Made by a program: the position numbers and the translations under genes. From assembly GCF_000471905.2 (NCBI RefSeq), contig NW_006498246.1, positions 128,178 to 192,177 on the forward strand: a DNA stretch of 64,000 nucleotides, written 5' to 3'. This document shows, piece by piece, positions 34,030 through 46,510 of the stretch; the stretch's first letter is position 1; each line of letters begins with the position of its first letter. This DNA comes from Amborella trichopoda. Its lineage: Eukaryota > Streptophyta > Magnoliopsida > Amborellales > Amborellaceae. The notes under the pieces are model-generated. The model had not been told where the DNA came from, ran no database searches, and saw only the letters and a program-made list of their open reading frames with translations.

Positions 34030-34470
34030 TTGACCTTTTTGGAAATATAACTTTTCTAATTTTAAAATATTAATTAGCATATTTCCTACAACTTTGTTTT
34101 TTAAATGATGCATCACAATTGAGCGGGAATTTATCACATTAAACAAAACGGGAATTTATCAAAAACACGGGAATTTATTCTCTTTCACATTAAACAAAAC
34201 GGGAATTTATCAAAAAAAAATTTATTTATCTATCTTTTCTTTTTTTTTGTGTAATGCCTATAAAGTTTCAATATCCCTATTTTGGAGTGTTGAACTTTTT
34301 TCAATTTTAAAATATTAACTAACGTATTTCCTACAATTTTGTTTTTTAAATGATGCCTCAGGTTAATCCTTCTAGAGTAACTTATTTTCTTTCATATTAA
34401 ACAAAAAGAGTATTTATCAAAAAAATTGTTATTTATGTATAAATCTATTAATAATCTGAAGTTTCAATAT
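34030..34470. repeat. Diverged ~245-bp tandem duplication
   Basis: TTTAAAATATTAA, then ATTTCCTACAA(C/T)TTTGTTTT, then TAAATGATGC and AATTTATC/TATTTATCAAAAA occur in the same order in two adjacent blocks. The first block also contains three copies of CGGGAATTTATC. Confidence 0.7.
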
Positions 34471-34737
34471 CCTTTTCTTACCATGAGGTAAATGTACACC
34501 ACGTACAAATTAAAGTTTGGCCTCAAACGGTTTAGAAAATCTTTCAAAGTTTGGCCTCAAAGAGATCCAAAAGTTAACACTTTCTTGTTAAAATGATCAG
34601 GCGAAATAAGTTGGGGTCGTCGCGAGAATTTGGTGAGAGTAAAAATTTGGGAATGTGACATAAGCACGGATTTTTTTGGATAAGTAAAGTGGGGATTTGG
34701 GCCCCAACCTTTTTGGTAAGAATGGCGTCAAAGATCT

Positions 34738-34821
34738 CATCATGAAGCTCGGCGATACTACAGGATGTTATGCACTCATCATGGAGCTCGACGATACTAC
34801 AATAAGAGGGATGTTATGCAC
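34738..34821. repeat. Short tandem duplication (39 and 45 bp)
   Basis: CATCATG(A/G)AGCTCG(G/A)CGATAC twice, each unit ending GGATGTTATGCAC. Confidence 0.85.
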
Positions 34822-36984
34822 AAAGTAGACTGGTCCGAAAAGGAACATCCTATATTGAGAGTTGTTTGAGGTTTGAAATATCTAACTGCCTGCACCGCCA
34901 ATAAAATAGAAAAACTGGTCTATGGGTTGCGCTCCTGTGTACCCACACAAAATAAAAAACAGGTCTATGGGTACTAGGTTCTCATTTTTGGATTTTTGGA
35001 CAAATTAGGGGAACAAGAAAAACAACAAAAAAAAAAAAAGGGAGGCTCTTGAGTTGTTACGAAAATGCACCAATACAATGTTGCAAACCTCGGACGAGTA
35101 TACTTGTACTTAATATTTCCAACTTATTTTGTGATATCATTTTTAATGACCGAAAAACACACCCAAACTTGTGGATTTTCAATGTTTTATCTTTGAATAA
35201 CCTTCTCCCACCATCATCCACCAAAAACTTTCGAATTAGGTTTTGGCCATTTTTTATTGAAGTTCTTCTATAAAATCTTAATGCGAAGCGTCATTATTGT
35301 TTCCCGACAAATTTGAGTAAAAACTATGGCCGTTTTAGTGAGATATGATCATGTTAAGTTTTGGTTTCCCACTTTTTGGCAAAATTTTCGTCCCGTTTAC
35401 CAAGCCTTTTCATTATGCTTTTATTCGGCTAGTATTTGAGGATCCGCCAAAAAAATTTTGTGAGAAATCCTAATACTATCATTTGACGATAATTTCGGCT
35501 CAAATGATTGTCGTTTCGTTCAGTGGTGGGAATTTTTCTTTTTCAAAAATGGAAATTCTGTAGTCTCATTTTTTTGGCTTTATATCTAGAATTAAACCCT
35601 TTTTTTGGTTTTTGATCTTGTATTGTTGTATATATATACATTTGTCTTTTAAGTTGGAAAGCTCCCTGCAAAAGCTTGGCTCAAATTACTGCATGGATAG
35701 CAAGATATTGCTCCGAGAGTGAGCGGAGGTTATGGGGATTGATAAGCATTCATATATTGCAAATTCCCAACATTTTGGCTCGATTTGAGCTCGATCCGAG
35801 TAGAAAAAACCTATAGAGCCACATATTGATGAGAAGCTGATATAGCGAGGAACAACATATCGAATTTTGAGCTCATTTGGCCATAGGCATTGGGAGATGT
35901 CGCCCTCAATTTTTTGCCAAAAACATTTCGTGGCCTCCTGCAATTCCCATGAAGATGATGGACCACTTCTAAAGTATGGTCCCTCAATAATACTCGATGG
36001 TCCTCCGCCCTGATAACCCTGAAAACTGGTCTTCTGGATATCAGGTTAGGCTCCAAATTTGGACTTATGCTCTCTATTTCGTAAAATTTCAAAGTCGAAC
36101 GAATGCAGCTTCCCTCTAACTCAACAAGTATGTTCGGGCCATTTTATCTTACTTTATCGAGTGTTGAAACAAACCCCACTTAAGCCTTTCGACATGAAAT
36201 CTTGCATCTCGAGGAATTTGATGATGTTTAATGCCGTACTCTTGGGGTTCCTTGTTAATTTGAATGTTCTAATGCTCATATCAATGTTGTAAAATAAACA
36301 ATTGAGTTATCTTGGTCATATCTTTGTCATCTGATGTTAGATCAAATGATTTTTGGACAGTGCTCCTTGGATTAAAGATCTCTAATGGTCAAATTATGAT
36401 TTCGATCCAGCTTGACTCAAGTTTGAATGCGCTACATTCTGGATTGTTCAATTACTCATTGGGCGTAATTGAGCTCAAATCTTTCTCATTTTTGGAAACG
36501 AGCTTCTTTTCATATTAAAGAGATTTTTTACTTTGGATTATGAGACTGCTTTTACCCAATGTGGTTATTTCTAGTGGTTCCTTGAGGACTTCAACAGTGA
36601 TCATGTCAGGTATTTAGTTGGCTAATGGTCTGTGGGGGTTTCACCTGGCGAGCCATTATTTCAACTTATGTCTTTATTTCTCCAATTTAGAGCGACAAAA
36701 AGGCCATTAGAAGGTTGGAATCTGCGGATTCACCTCCTCAGGGTACTGTATTCCACAGCCATAACGACTATCACTTGGTAATTTATTTTGCTTCAAAATG
36801 CGCCAAAACTATTATTAACAATATGCATTTGGATCTACTCTAAGTCGAGACTCATCTTACTTAGACTAATAATTGTTGTCAAAAATCCAATAGAGTTTCC
36901 TAGTATTTGCTTATTAGTTTCCTTTGGTTTTGCCAAAGCTACCGTCAGATCATCTGCCTGTGCTTCTGGAAATAGGAGGCAACA
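34822..36984. other. Noncoding stretch
   Basis: No supported gene; open frames are short and overlap on opposite strands (35686-36292) without motifs. Confidence 0.5.
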
Positions 36985-37275
36985 AGATAGGGCCCTTGGA
37001 GAGGCCTTTTGATAGACAAGAGATTGCATAAGCTATATTGAGTCTTGGGGGATGATAGAACAAAAGGGCCAGATGGATTTCCTTTCGCTTTGTGCTTTAC
37101 TATTGGTAGACAGATAGAGACGATGCATTTTCATTTTTCAATGGTAAAGGAATTTTACCAGAGGGGCAGAATGTTGTTAATGCTATGTATATAGTTTTTA
37201 ATTCGAGAAAGGGTGGCAATAAGTACTATTAATAGTATCCGACCAATAAACCCACTTACAAGCTTGTATAAGATC

Positions 37276-38085
37276 TGTCGTGCATGGAAGCTCTAAACCC
37301 GACAGGTTATTTTTTGGCAAATAGAGTACAAGAAATAAAACATGAAATACATACCACAAGAACACACAGATTTACATGTTTCACCCCATAAGGGCTACAT
37401 TCATGGGCACGGCAAATTGAAATACATTATATCAATGAAAGTTACATCAAAGATTTTGGAACATACAGTTATTTCTCTAAATCTTGACAAAAACCCAAGT
37501 CGAACAAACTCTTTTAAATCACTCTTCCTTTCTTTTCTTTACTTTTGGCAACCATTACCGACAACACCAGAAAGAGATACAAGAGCAACAAAAAACTGAC
37601 TTTCTCTCTAACTAGAAAGGGAAATAACCAAAAATCATCATAGGAACCACTTCTCTATAAAAAACCAACATCTCACTGTGCATGAGTTTGCAAGAGGCAT
37701 CATCATTGTTTCTCCTCATATGAAGCTCTCTTCTCTAAGAGAAAATTGCATCTTATGTACAAGAGGCTCTACCTCCCTCTCTCTCTAGAGGAACCACCAT
37801 TTCTATATGGTGATCCAAATTGAGCACACAAATTCTCTGCACTTTCATCTCATATATTTAAGTTAGGAATCCACACAAAATAGGAAACTTCCTATAGACA
37901 TTACATATATCTTAAACTAAAGAGATATATCCAAGAGTCCTAATGTTTTTGGATTTCTATTTCCTTTAGAAAACTTATCAATATCAATCTCAATCCTACA
38001 GAATATAGGAATATCTCAATCCCACATAATATGAGAATATCTCACTCCTATATAATACGAGAATATCTAATGTGGGTGATTTTGA
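37276..38085 (-). repeat. Copia-type LTR (probably solo) inserted in the LINE
   Basis: Plus-strand start TGTCGTGCATGGAAGCTC resembles the LTR ends at 22094 and 29197. LINE coding is interrupted exactly here (SLYKI before, KSLLA and QSAFL after), which fixes the approximate right end near 38085. There is no primer binding site or coding region beside it, so a solo LTR is most likely; target duplication not clear. Confidence 0.6.
37987..38064. repeat. 26-bp unit repeated three times
   Basis: Units 37987-38012, 38013-38038, 38039-38064, consensus ATCTCA(A/C)TCC followed by a degenerate ATA-rich half ending GAAT. Lies at the 5' (U3) edge of the minus-strand LTR. Confidence 0.9.
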
Positions 38086-38399
38086 ATAGCACCAAATCCC
38101 TTCTTGCTTGAAGGCTCATAGAGGTATTGGCTTTAGTGATTTCAGGTCTTCAGTCTGCTTTTTTGAATGGTAGGCACAGATAGTATTGTGGTGGCTCAAG
38201 AGTGTATCTACCCAAAGACAGTAACAAATTTAGGTTAGGAGACAATGTAAAATTAATATGGAAAAGGCTTATCACAAGTTTGATCAATGTGTAATGATGA
38301 AGGTAATTGAAGCCATGGATTTTTGGGCTAGATGTAAATTTGGATTCACAATTGCGTTTCCAAAGCCCATTTCTCAACACTCGTGAATGGTAAACCTAA

Positions 38400-39623
38400 G
38401 TGCCAGTTTGAATGTCAAATAATAAGAAATTTTTATCCGATAAAAATACAGTTTTTCAAATACCAATTGCAAAAAATGCCAAGCTTTTTTTTATTCTGCG
38501 ATTCTCTCACTCAACAAGAATAGGATAACTGCGCAATTAATGCTTTTTTTCTCACCTTGCTGCATGTATCTCCTTCTAACCTTGATGCAACCACAAATCC
38601 ACGAACAGAAGAATGGAGCAAACCATAATAGTGAATTAAAGATCTCTTTGCTTCTGTTTTCTCTTCTCCCCTTTAACAAGAGACATAAGCTAGCAAACTC
38701 TAATGATGAATTAAAGATATCATTGCTTCCATCTTCTCTTCTCCCCTTTGACAAGAGACCCAAGCCTATTATTGTTGTTCTTCTTCTCTCATCTTTTCTG
38801 CCTTATTTGAGCTTTATATTTTACCTCTGTTTTGGAGGTATGATGAGAGTCTGCCCCTGGTTTTAGAAAAGAAAAAAAGCGAGTGAGAGAGAGAGAGAGA
38901 GAGGAGAGGAGCTTAGTCATTCTCGAGAGAAATAAATAGGCTTTAGAGATAGAGAGTAGATTTGGAGTTTATGAAGTAGAGAGAGAGAGTAAACAGAAAC
39001 TCGAGCCTGCTATGGAACTTCTGTGGGCAAATAGAGTGGCTGCTTCCTTCATAATTTCTTTTTGACAGTTGATTTTCCTTTGAAGATTTTGAGTTGAAAT
39101 AGTTTAGAAAGAGAAAGGGTAGATTTGGGGTTTATAAGGTCGAGAGAAAGTAGATTTTCTGAGGTAGAGAGAGAAAGTAGATTTGGGGTTTCTAAGGTAG
39201 AGAAAGAGAGATAGTAGATTTGAGATTTATGATGTAGAGAAAGAGACTAGATTTGGGGTTTATGATGTAGAGAAAGAGACTAGATTTGGGGTTTCTAAGG
39301 TAGAGAAAGCAGATTAAGGGTTTTTGAGGTAGAGAAAGAGAGAAAGTTGATTTGGGATTTCTGAAGTTTCACAGTGTGGGTTGTTGGGTCACAAGGTGGG
39401 GTTTGCAAGGGGTGAGAGAGCCGCACTTTCATGAATAAAAAATTCAAGTCTAACTTGATTTTTTTTTTTACAGTAACTTTTTCCTTGATACTGCCGAATT
39501 TTTTATTTTAATCTAAAAATCTAGTAAAATCTTGTGGTTGTCCAAATGGTCCAAATCTATTTCACAAGATTTTTGGATTGCAATCCAAAAATATTGCAAT
39601 TTTGGTTACATTCAAACTAGCAC
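38400..39623. mobile_element. PIF/Harbinger-like non-autonomous TIR element in the LINE
   Basis: Terminal inverted repeats GTGCCAGTTTGAATGT (38400) and its counterpart GTGCTAGTTTGAATGT (reverse complement of the right end, 39608-39623) match at 15 of 16 positions. Both sides are flanked by TAA (38397-38399 and 39624-39626), the 3-bp target size of PIF/Harbinger. Reading the LINE frame up to the first TAA and on from the second gives an uninterrupted LINE reading (LVNGKPK-SFSF), which confirms both borders. No transposase; the interior holds a GA-rich minisatellite. Confidence 0.8.
38940..39370. repeat. GA-rich minisatellite inside the TIR element
   Basis: Around ten imperfect units of about 33-40 bp, core GTAGAGAAAGAGACTAGATT then TGGGGTTTATGA; two adjacent units near 39230-39300 are nearly identical. 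A (GA)n tract precedes it at 38879-38903. Confidence 0.8.
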
Positions 39624-40460
39624 TAAAAGTTTTTCTTTCAAGGCCCTTAGAATTGTTAGGCAAGGAGATTCCCTATCTCTTTTTCGTTTTGTATTAGTAT
39701 TGCAAACGCTTTTTAGTGTAATGCTAAAATTAGTAGATGCATCAGGGTTGTTCAATGACTTTCAGGTAGTGGAGGGACGAATAAATGTCACTTATGAAGT
39801 ATGCAGACAACACTATGATTTTTTCTTATGTGAAGAAGAATATTTTGTTTGTTATGAGATTGTTACCATGCGAAAAATTATACATGGAAAAAACAAACTA
39901 GTAGGGGCAACTTGTGAAGAGAAACAGGTTAGGAGAAAAAATATGAGGACATATAGCCTCAATAAGGATATGGCCATTGATAGAGCAGATGGCGGATCAG
40001 TATTCATGTAGCCGGTCCCAAATAGTTGGAAAAAAGATCTGATGATAATAATAATGACGATGATTCCGTTTACCGATATGAGAGCCCCAAGATCTATCTA
40101 AGATGTAGTCATGCAAAGACTCCAATACAGGTTTGATTTGTGGCAGTCTAAATTCCTAGCAATCGGTGGGCCATTGATTAAATCCACACTATTTAATATT
40201 CTATTGTACTATATGTCTTTGTTTAGAGTGCCGAGTTTTGTTGTAAAGCAATTAGAAGGTCTAATGAGAAAGTTTTTATTGCAGGAAACTGCTGAATGAA
40301 ATTTAGTTTCATGGCGCACAATACCATGAAACGTTGGAGGTATGAGAATAAAACAGCTAAGACTCATGAATAATGCTTTACTTCCTGCATGATAGTGAAG
40401 GTGTGCTATGGAGAGCAAACGGTTTTGGAGGTTTATTATGAAAGAAAAATATGGTTAGGA

Positions 40461-41783
40461 TCTGGAAATTAATTTGGTTGCAAATTAAGAGTTGTTTATT
40501 AGCAGTTAAGACTCATGAATAATGCTTTACTTTCATTGATTTGTATGGATATTGTTGGGCATCAAGAGTTGTTTATTAGAAGTTAAAGGTCGTTGGTGGG
40601 AAGAAATAGAAATAGAGCTGTAAGAGAAAGTGAATTCGAAAAATGCAAAGTTAAAAAGGTATGGTTTTTCGATCAGGGCACGCTATGCAGTGGGAGATAA
40701 GGTGTACATATAATAGGCAATCAGATGTCATTCAACACTATATCCGATGCCTAGAATTGAACCCCAATCTTTGCATTTAGTAAAAAAAATTGTATTGTCT
40801 AATGGCAAATATAGATAGAAGGAAATAGGATTGGGCAATGATCTAATGTAACGGTTGTATTATAGTATAATGCAACGACACTTTTAGAAAATCATGTTTG
40901 TGGTATTTGTATGTGGATGCTAGTAAGAAAGGAAGTTTAAGGATATTCAATTATCGATATAAATGAACTTCATTCAACGACACAAATAAGAGTGGGGTAG
41001 TGGTATCCAGTCTCCACCAGATCTTCAATGGATGTTTTTGGGGAACCCAGAAGGGCATGAATTGAAGGCTTAGCTAGGAGTCGTAATGGGTCTGTAATGG
41101 CTCAATGTAGTTGGCGAGCTTTGGTATTGTGATAGCGGACGAAGCAAAATTGAGGTCACTAACCTAAGGCTTAAAGGTAGTGAAAGGTGTAGCTCAATAG
41201 ATCATCATATAAGGGGATTTGATGAATGTTATTTTGTGGTGTAAGAAATAAATGTTCTATGCTCAATGAAGAGCTTATGGGAGGAGGTCAAAGATTTTTT
41301 TGGTAAAATGGAGGCGTTTTTTTGTCATGTATGAGCAGTGTTTGAAAAATCGTTGATCCAGATCGAAATCACCCGATCAAGATCGAAAATCATCTAAAGA
41401 AATTCGGATCTCAAAAGATATCGGGATTCAATAGAACAAGGTTTTTCTACATTATTTTAATAAAAATTACACTCCTAGAGTTCTGTCAACATCATTGGCA
41501 CCCGGGGCCCACTACACATGTAGCCAGTAAGAAGCACTTGTTGTCAGCCTCCCCATGAAGTCATCAAGCTCTTGCGCATGAGGTAAAGGTCATGCCTTGC
41601 CCATTTTACACTCCAATGGTGCGATCTTGGATAATTCCTTAATCTTTTCAAGTGTGAACAGGGAGTGTGCATTTAATACACTGCTCATTTTGACGATCCA
41701 TAATCACATAATACACGACAAAATAGTTTTCTCTCTCTAGCTAGCTTTTCTATTTTATGCCATTTTTTTTGTTTTTTTACAAC
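40461..41783. other. Noncoding stretch
   Basis: 40504-40530 repeats about 26 bp of 40360-40385 (TAAGACTCATGAATAATGC), probably a local duplication at the LINE end. 40833-40914 is a dispersed repeat also found inverted at 56863. Nothing else recognised. Confidence 0.5.
40833..40914 (+). repeat. Dispersed repeat, inverted copy at 56863-56947
   Basis: GGCAATGATCTAATGTAACG, later AAAATCATGTTTGTGGTATT; the reverse complement of 56863-56947 matches it along its whole length with a small number of substitutions. Confidence 0.8.
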
Positions 41784-42042
41784 AATAAACATGCTTGGAG
41801 TGGAGCAACGTAGGGGGATGAACATGCCATTTTTTATTTTTGAAATTTTAATATAGTTATTTTCCATTTTTTAGGGTAAAAGTTTTTTTGAATTTTTTTT
41901 ATTGCCATAATAAACATGCTTGGAGTGGGGTTGGCAACGTAGGGTAATGAACATGCCATTTTAAAATTTTTTAGATTTTAATATCTTTATTTTCCATTTT
42001 TTAGGGTAAATATTTTTTTGAATTTTTTTTATTGCCATAATA
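41784..42042. repeat. 125-bp tandem duplication
   Basis: Two units starting AATAAACATGCTTGGAGTGG at 41784 and 41909, each continuing through CAACGTAGGG, GAACATGCCATTTT and TTTTCCATTTTTTAGGGTAA to TTTTTTTTATTGCCATAATA. Confidence 0.9.
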
Positions 42043-42179
42043 TTAAAATTTATTGGGGGTTTTATTTTTTTAATCATATTATAGGGAATTATTTTCTAAT
42101 AATTTTTAATCATGTTTGTTATAATATTATAATTTACAAAAAGGGTTATTTGAAATAGTTTGGCCGGAATTTGCTTTCT

Positions 42180-42345
42180 CGGTTCGAGATTAAAGCTAGA
42201 CCGTTAATCCTGCGCCATCAGATGGTGGTGACTCGGTGTGAGGTATAATAAGCCCGATTGAGGTAATCTCCAGCGTTTTTCCTTTTATTTCTTGCAATCT
42301 TATTTTTTATTCTCTGCATTGTTGTTTCAATGGCATCAAGTTTTA
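42180..42345 (+). repeat. 3' part of an LTR, copy 1
   Basis: Shares with 46360-46510 the block TGCGCCATC(A/G)GA(A)GATGG, GGTGACTCGGTGTG, then CC(C/G)G(A/G)TTGA(G/A)GTAAT. Ends near TTGTTTCA followed by ATGGCATCAAG, which could be a degraded primer binding site. No partner LTR nearby. Confidence 0.5.
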
Positions 42346-44073
42346 AGATCTTGGTTTTATTATTATGTTGATTTTATTTTAAGGTTCACGTTAAGTACTC
42401 TATCACCAAAACAAAAGGGGTGAAATAAAAAAAAAATATTATTTCTCATAAAAATATCACATAGGTTTTTTTTTCAAAAGGTTCATTAGATACAAGGCTG
42501 TAATTGTTTTCCTTTGGATGGGACTTGTATAAGGTGTAACCTTACACAATCGCAAGTAAGGCGCACCTCCAAAACATGCCAAAAGACGCAGTTTCATTGT
42601 CCGAAACACCTTCAATGGCTTGAAATATATTTTTTGTTTATCGTTCCAAAAAAAAAGTACATCAAGTAGATATATGAACACTTGAAAGTCTTAAAAATTA
42701 ATGGTCTAGATAATATGTTACGAGATGCCCTATTTTTTATACTCGGGATACTTTTTTCCCATATCCATACTTCAAAGTCAAGATCAATCGGAAAGTTTTC
42801 CGGTGTAGAAACAACCTCTTTGAGCGGGTTGGGTTTTTGAGGTGCACCTTAGATAGACGTTTTTTTCGAGTTTAGGTTGCGATGTGTAAGTTGAAAACGT
42901 AAATTGGTTGTCTTTGTTTCTCGTTGATTGAATAAAAGAAAGGAAGTGATAATTCTTGTCCCAAAAAAAAAAAAGGGAAAAAAAAATATTTATGTAGACA
43001 ACATAAGCAAATACCAAAAATTAGGGATGCGGATAAAATACCAGTTTTAAGGCCAACTGATTTTATTGCCCCAGCAAACTGTCCATTTACTCCCACTAAC
43101 AAATACCAAATTAGGGGTACTTTTAGGACCCCCAAACTTTGGGGATGTATCCTCCACTACCTACACGATAATCCCCCCTCCCCCCACCCCTCACAAAAAA
43201 ACAAACACTCAAAATCAAAATTTTCAAATACGTACTCTATGTACATACTCTATGAGACTAAAAAATAATGTTCCAAAATTGAATGAGCATCATCCAATTT
43301 GTGGATTGCAAGATCTAAATGTTAAAGAGCTCAAAATCTAATTTACTTTTTTAAATAATTTTCTGAGGATATTTAAATAGATCACAAATTTTCAGATCCA
43401 GATCTTTCTAACTACATTTTTCAGGCGGGGTAGCAAATGAATAGTTTGGTCCTACACGATCATAGTAGATGCTCCATTTTAATTTAATATTGAGAGATTT
43501 ACATGGAGTGAGGGAGAGAGAAAGAGTTATGCGAGGATTGGGGAAATAGGGACAGAAGGAAGCAGGAAAAGAGGTAAGTGGCACATGGTAAAGGGGTGGT
43601 TATACGGCTGGACCTGCACTTGCCGTGGGACCCTAGATGCATTGCGTGCCCGGGTCTTGGCTAAAGGGCCCCTGGCCTGGGTCTTGGCTTGGTGGCCTTG
43701 CCCAGCCTAGCTATGTTAATGGTGAGGATCAGACAGGGTTAAGCCAATTTACAAAGTAAAGTTTTCCTAAAGAAAAATAAACCCAAGACGGGTTGGGCTA
43801 GGATGAGCGGGACGATTGAACAGAGCCCCAACCCGCCTTTCAAGCTCGGTCGCCCTTCTAGCCGAATTTTGTGGCCCATGTCAAAGATATCATATAATAG
43901 GGTAGGGCCACTTGGCCATTACCAATCTTAGATACTTGTTACTGTACTCTAGTCCTAAAACTAGTTCATCTTCTAACACATTATCTGGACTATCCATTTT
44001 CAAGATTTTCAAAGTGTTTATAGATCTGCTTGATCGTCACTATTTTTAGAATTTTAAATTTTCTTTCGGAATT
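42346..44073. other. Noncoding stretch
   Basis: No supported gene. 43,580-43,880 is comparatively GC-rich and without a clear frame. A C-run occurs near 43170. Confidence 0.5.
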
Positions 44074-44293
44074 GTATACAATGAGACTATTTACCTTTTG
44101 TTTAAGGTAGTCACAATTATTTACAACCATCTGATGTGAAATTTGATAGCTTAGATGTGTCACAAAATTCAAGAAAATTTCTTTTGAAATTTGAATTTGG
44201 TCAATGTAATAATTGTAGCCACCCAAATTTACATCCAATGGTCAAGATTAATGCGAGCACCTTGTACCAACGGTAAATGGTCTCATTGTATAC
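44074..44293. mobile_element. Foldback MITE-like element, 220 bp
   Basis: Left arm 44074-44144 and right arm 44217-44293 are imperfect inverted repeats; the outer 22 bp match at 21 positions (GTATACAATGAGAC(T/C)...). Continued similarity runs inward to AAATTT. The loop also contains a short palindrome-like AAATTTCTTTTGAAATTT. A related outer arm occurs near 52186-52212. Sequence just left of it (43985-44035) recurs inverted near 56240-56290. Confidence 0.7.
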
Positions 44294-45849
44294 TTTCCCA
44301 TTTTATAATTGTAGAAAACAATAGATTTTTATATCATTGCAAGATTTTGCGGTGCAGAAACTGCATTTTTGACATAGTTTTAAGGTACACTTTACAGTAC
44401 AAGGTCGGTATAATCTTTTTTTTAAAAAAATCATTTTTAGGAAAAAAACAAAAAATAAAATTCTATTACATAAATAAAAAATCTGAATAGCGCACTATGA
44501 AAATTCAATAATTTTGTTGGAAAACAACACTTCAATTTAGGTTGAAATAGAAAACTTCAATGCACATTACAATGAAAGGATCGCATCTATACTTGAAGCT
44601 GCCTCACATTTTCAAAAAGCATAACAAAATCACACAAAATATAAAATATATTAAGAACAATGGTATTCGTTTTCCGTTTTTGTAAAGAGTACAACAATTT
44701 TAAATACTAAAAAGTGAATGAAGAAAATGTTTGGTGAGTGTGGTCGTTAAAGGCCTTATAAGTGCTTGTAAAATGAAATTATATAGTAGAACATGAATTT
44801 AGTGGGAGTATAGTCATTTGTGGACTATACTAAGCAAACGATGTTTGTTGATACTGGATTATACTTGACGTGCTAGGTCGGTCTGGTTCTCGAGAAAACC
44901 CATGTTACTTGGGCTAAGAGGAACAAACCGATGATGATTATATGGGTTATTCCTTGATGAGGTCGGAGTATGCCCTGATGAAGGAGCCAATGGACTATAT
45001 GACCCTCGTGTGTGATAGAGGCCTTAAGAGATAGAGCCAAACCCTCATTATTTGTACCATGACACGGCATACACATCGATAGTTGTTTTCGGAAAAGTGT
45101 ACCACGTTTCATAATGAAGAGTGTATATGTGCGAGAGATACTCATTTGTGCACCATCGAGCTATGGATTGCATCAAGTTAGGATGACTTTGATTTTGTCT
45201 ATAGGGGAACCTGAAATCCATATACTGGGATTGCAACCCCTTGTCCATTAGCTAGACTTTGGTGACCCACTAATGATGTCCTGCATGGATTGTGGGTCAT
45301 GGACATCGCTGAGTCGGTTTGAGAAAGCATATATGGTTCGTAGTTCGCGGTTGGACATGGAGTGCCCCAACAGATATTTATTCCTAAACCATATTGATCA
45401 TTTTCCCATCAAAGTATTTAATTTTATTTATTTTAATAATATTGATTTTTATAATTGTTATTTACATTTTTCTAAATCTTTGGATATTTTATTTATCAAA
45501 TTTGGATTTACAAAAACATATATATTGATTTTATAATGATTTCATTATTCAAATAATAATTTTTTGTATTTTTAAAAAATATAAAAATAGCATAATTGCA
45601 TAGAAGACCCCATAGGTCTTTTGGGCCCACCATTGCAACTTGGACGGGGCCCATTATGTGCCCAAATAGATGGCATGCCCCTCCTATAGAAACCTTCTAT
45701 TTTGTGGAGATCAAGCTCTAAAGCTTGATAGATAAGTATATGTTGTTTTAAGTAAGCTTGAGACTTGAGGAAATTTTGAATGATATTTTGATATGTATGA
45801 GAAGGCCTATGCATAAAATAAGAAAGTATAATATTATAATATGTTAATT
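44294..45849. other. Noncoding stretch
   Basis: No gene, RNA gene or element border recognised on either strand. Confidence 0.5.
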
Positions 45850-46510
45850 TTTTATTTGAATTAATTGATGGGGAAATGGTTTAGGAAGTGGAAGATAATG
45901 GTCTAGCACCTTCTATGGGATAGTGATGGCCTATATATAGAATGAAGAGCTCATATCTCTCATCTCACAAGTCACTCAAGATCAATGGTGTATATTCAAT
46001 CTCACATGAGTGGCAAGTCAAGGAAAACCCTAAGAAACCCTAATTCTATTTAAGCACTATAAAAAGGAAAGTACCCTGCCCAAAATCTCTACACCTTATC
46101 TCTACACCTCATAACTTTCTATCCCTCTCCCCTAAAACTCCCATAGGGGGCACACCCCACTCTAAGCAATTTCTCTCTCTTTTAAGAAAGTTTCACTCTC
46201 TCTTGAAAGACTTAAAAGGGGGGTACACCCCACTCTCTCTCATCTCATGTTTTCTCTCATGTGGTCTCTCATTATCTCTCATCTCTCTCTCATCTCATGT
46301 TTCCATTGGTGTGGCTTGTCCAAACTTGCTTTCCTGAGTGAAATTGAAGGTTGCCCATTAGATCATGCGCCATCGGAAGATGGTGACTCGGTGTGGGGTG
46401 TAAGAAACCCGGTTGAAGTAATATTCGGCACCCTCTTTTGTTTCTTGGTTATTTGTTTATAGCTTTCTCTTGTATATTTTCTTTGTTAATGAAAAGTGGG
46501 TTTTGAATAG
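45850..46510 (+). repeat. LTR-like sequence, copy 2
   Basis: Contains a TATA box (CTATAAAAAGG, 46057-46067), a CT-rich leader with repeated CATCTCATGTTT words, and the block shared with 42180-42345. Layout fits U3-R-U5 of a Gypsy LTR. Left border estimated; no partner found, so solo LTR or remnant. Confidence 0.5.

Larger units (their letters stand above)
36985..40460 (+). mobile_element. LINE (L1-type) fragment split by two later insertions
   Basis: Three collinear plus-strand blocks (36985-37275, 38086-38396, 39624-40460) form one non-LTR reverse transcriptase. Block 1: RPFDRQEIA, GDDRTKGPDGFPF. Block 2: GLQSAFLNGR and INMEKAYHKFDQ. Block 3: RQGDSLSLFRFVLVL, YADNTMIF (the catalytic YADD has its second Asp changed to Asn), then FDLWQSKFLAIGGPLIKST and the LVSW...VGGMRIKQLRLMN segment downstream of RT. 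There are stops and frameshifts throughout. The gaps hold a solo LTR and a Harbinger-like element. No endonuclease domain or poly(A) end is recognisable. Confidence 0.8.

Noticed and set aside
39532..40011. 159-residue frame as a host gene
   Set aside because: It contains LINE RT motifs (RQGDSLSLF) and a TIR-element border; it is a LINE fragment with frameshifts.
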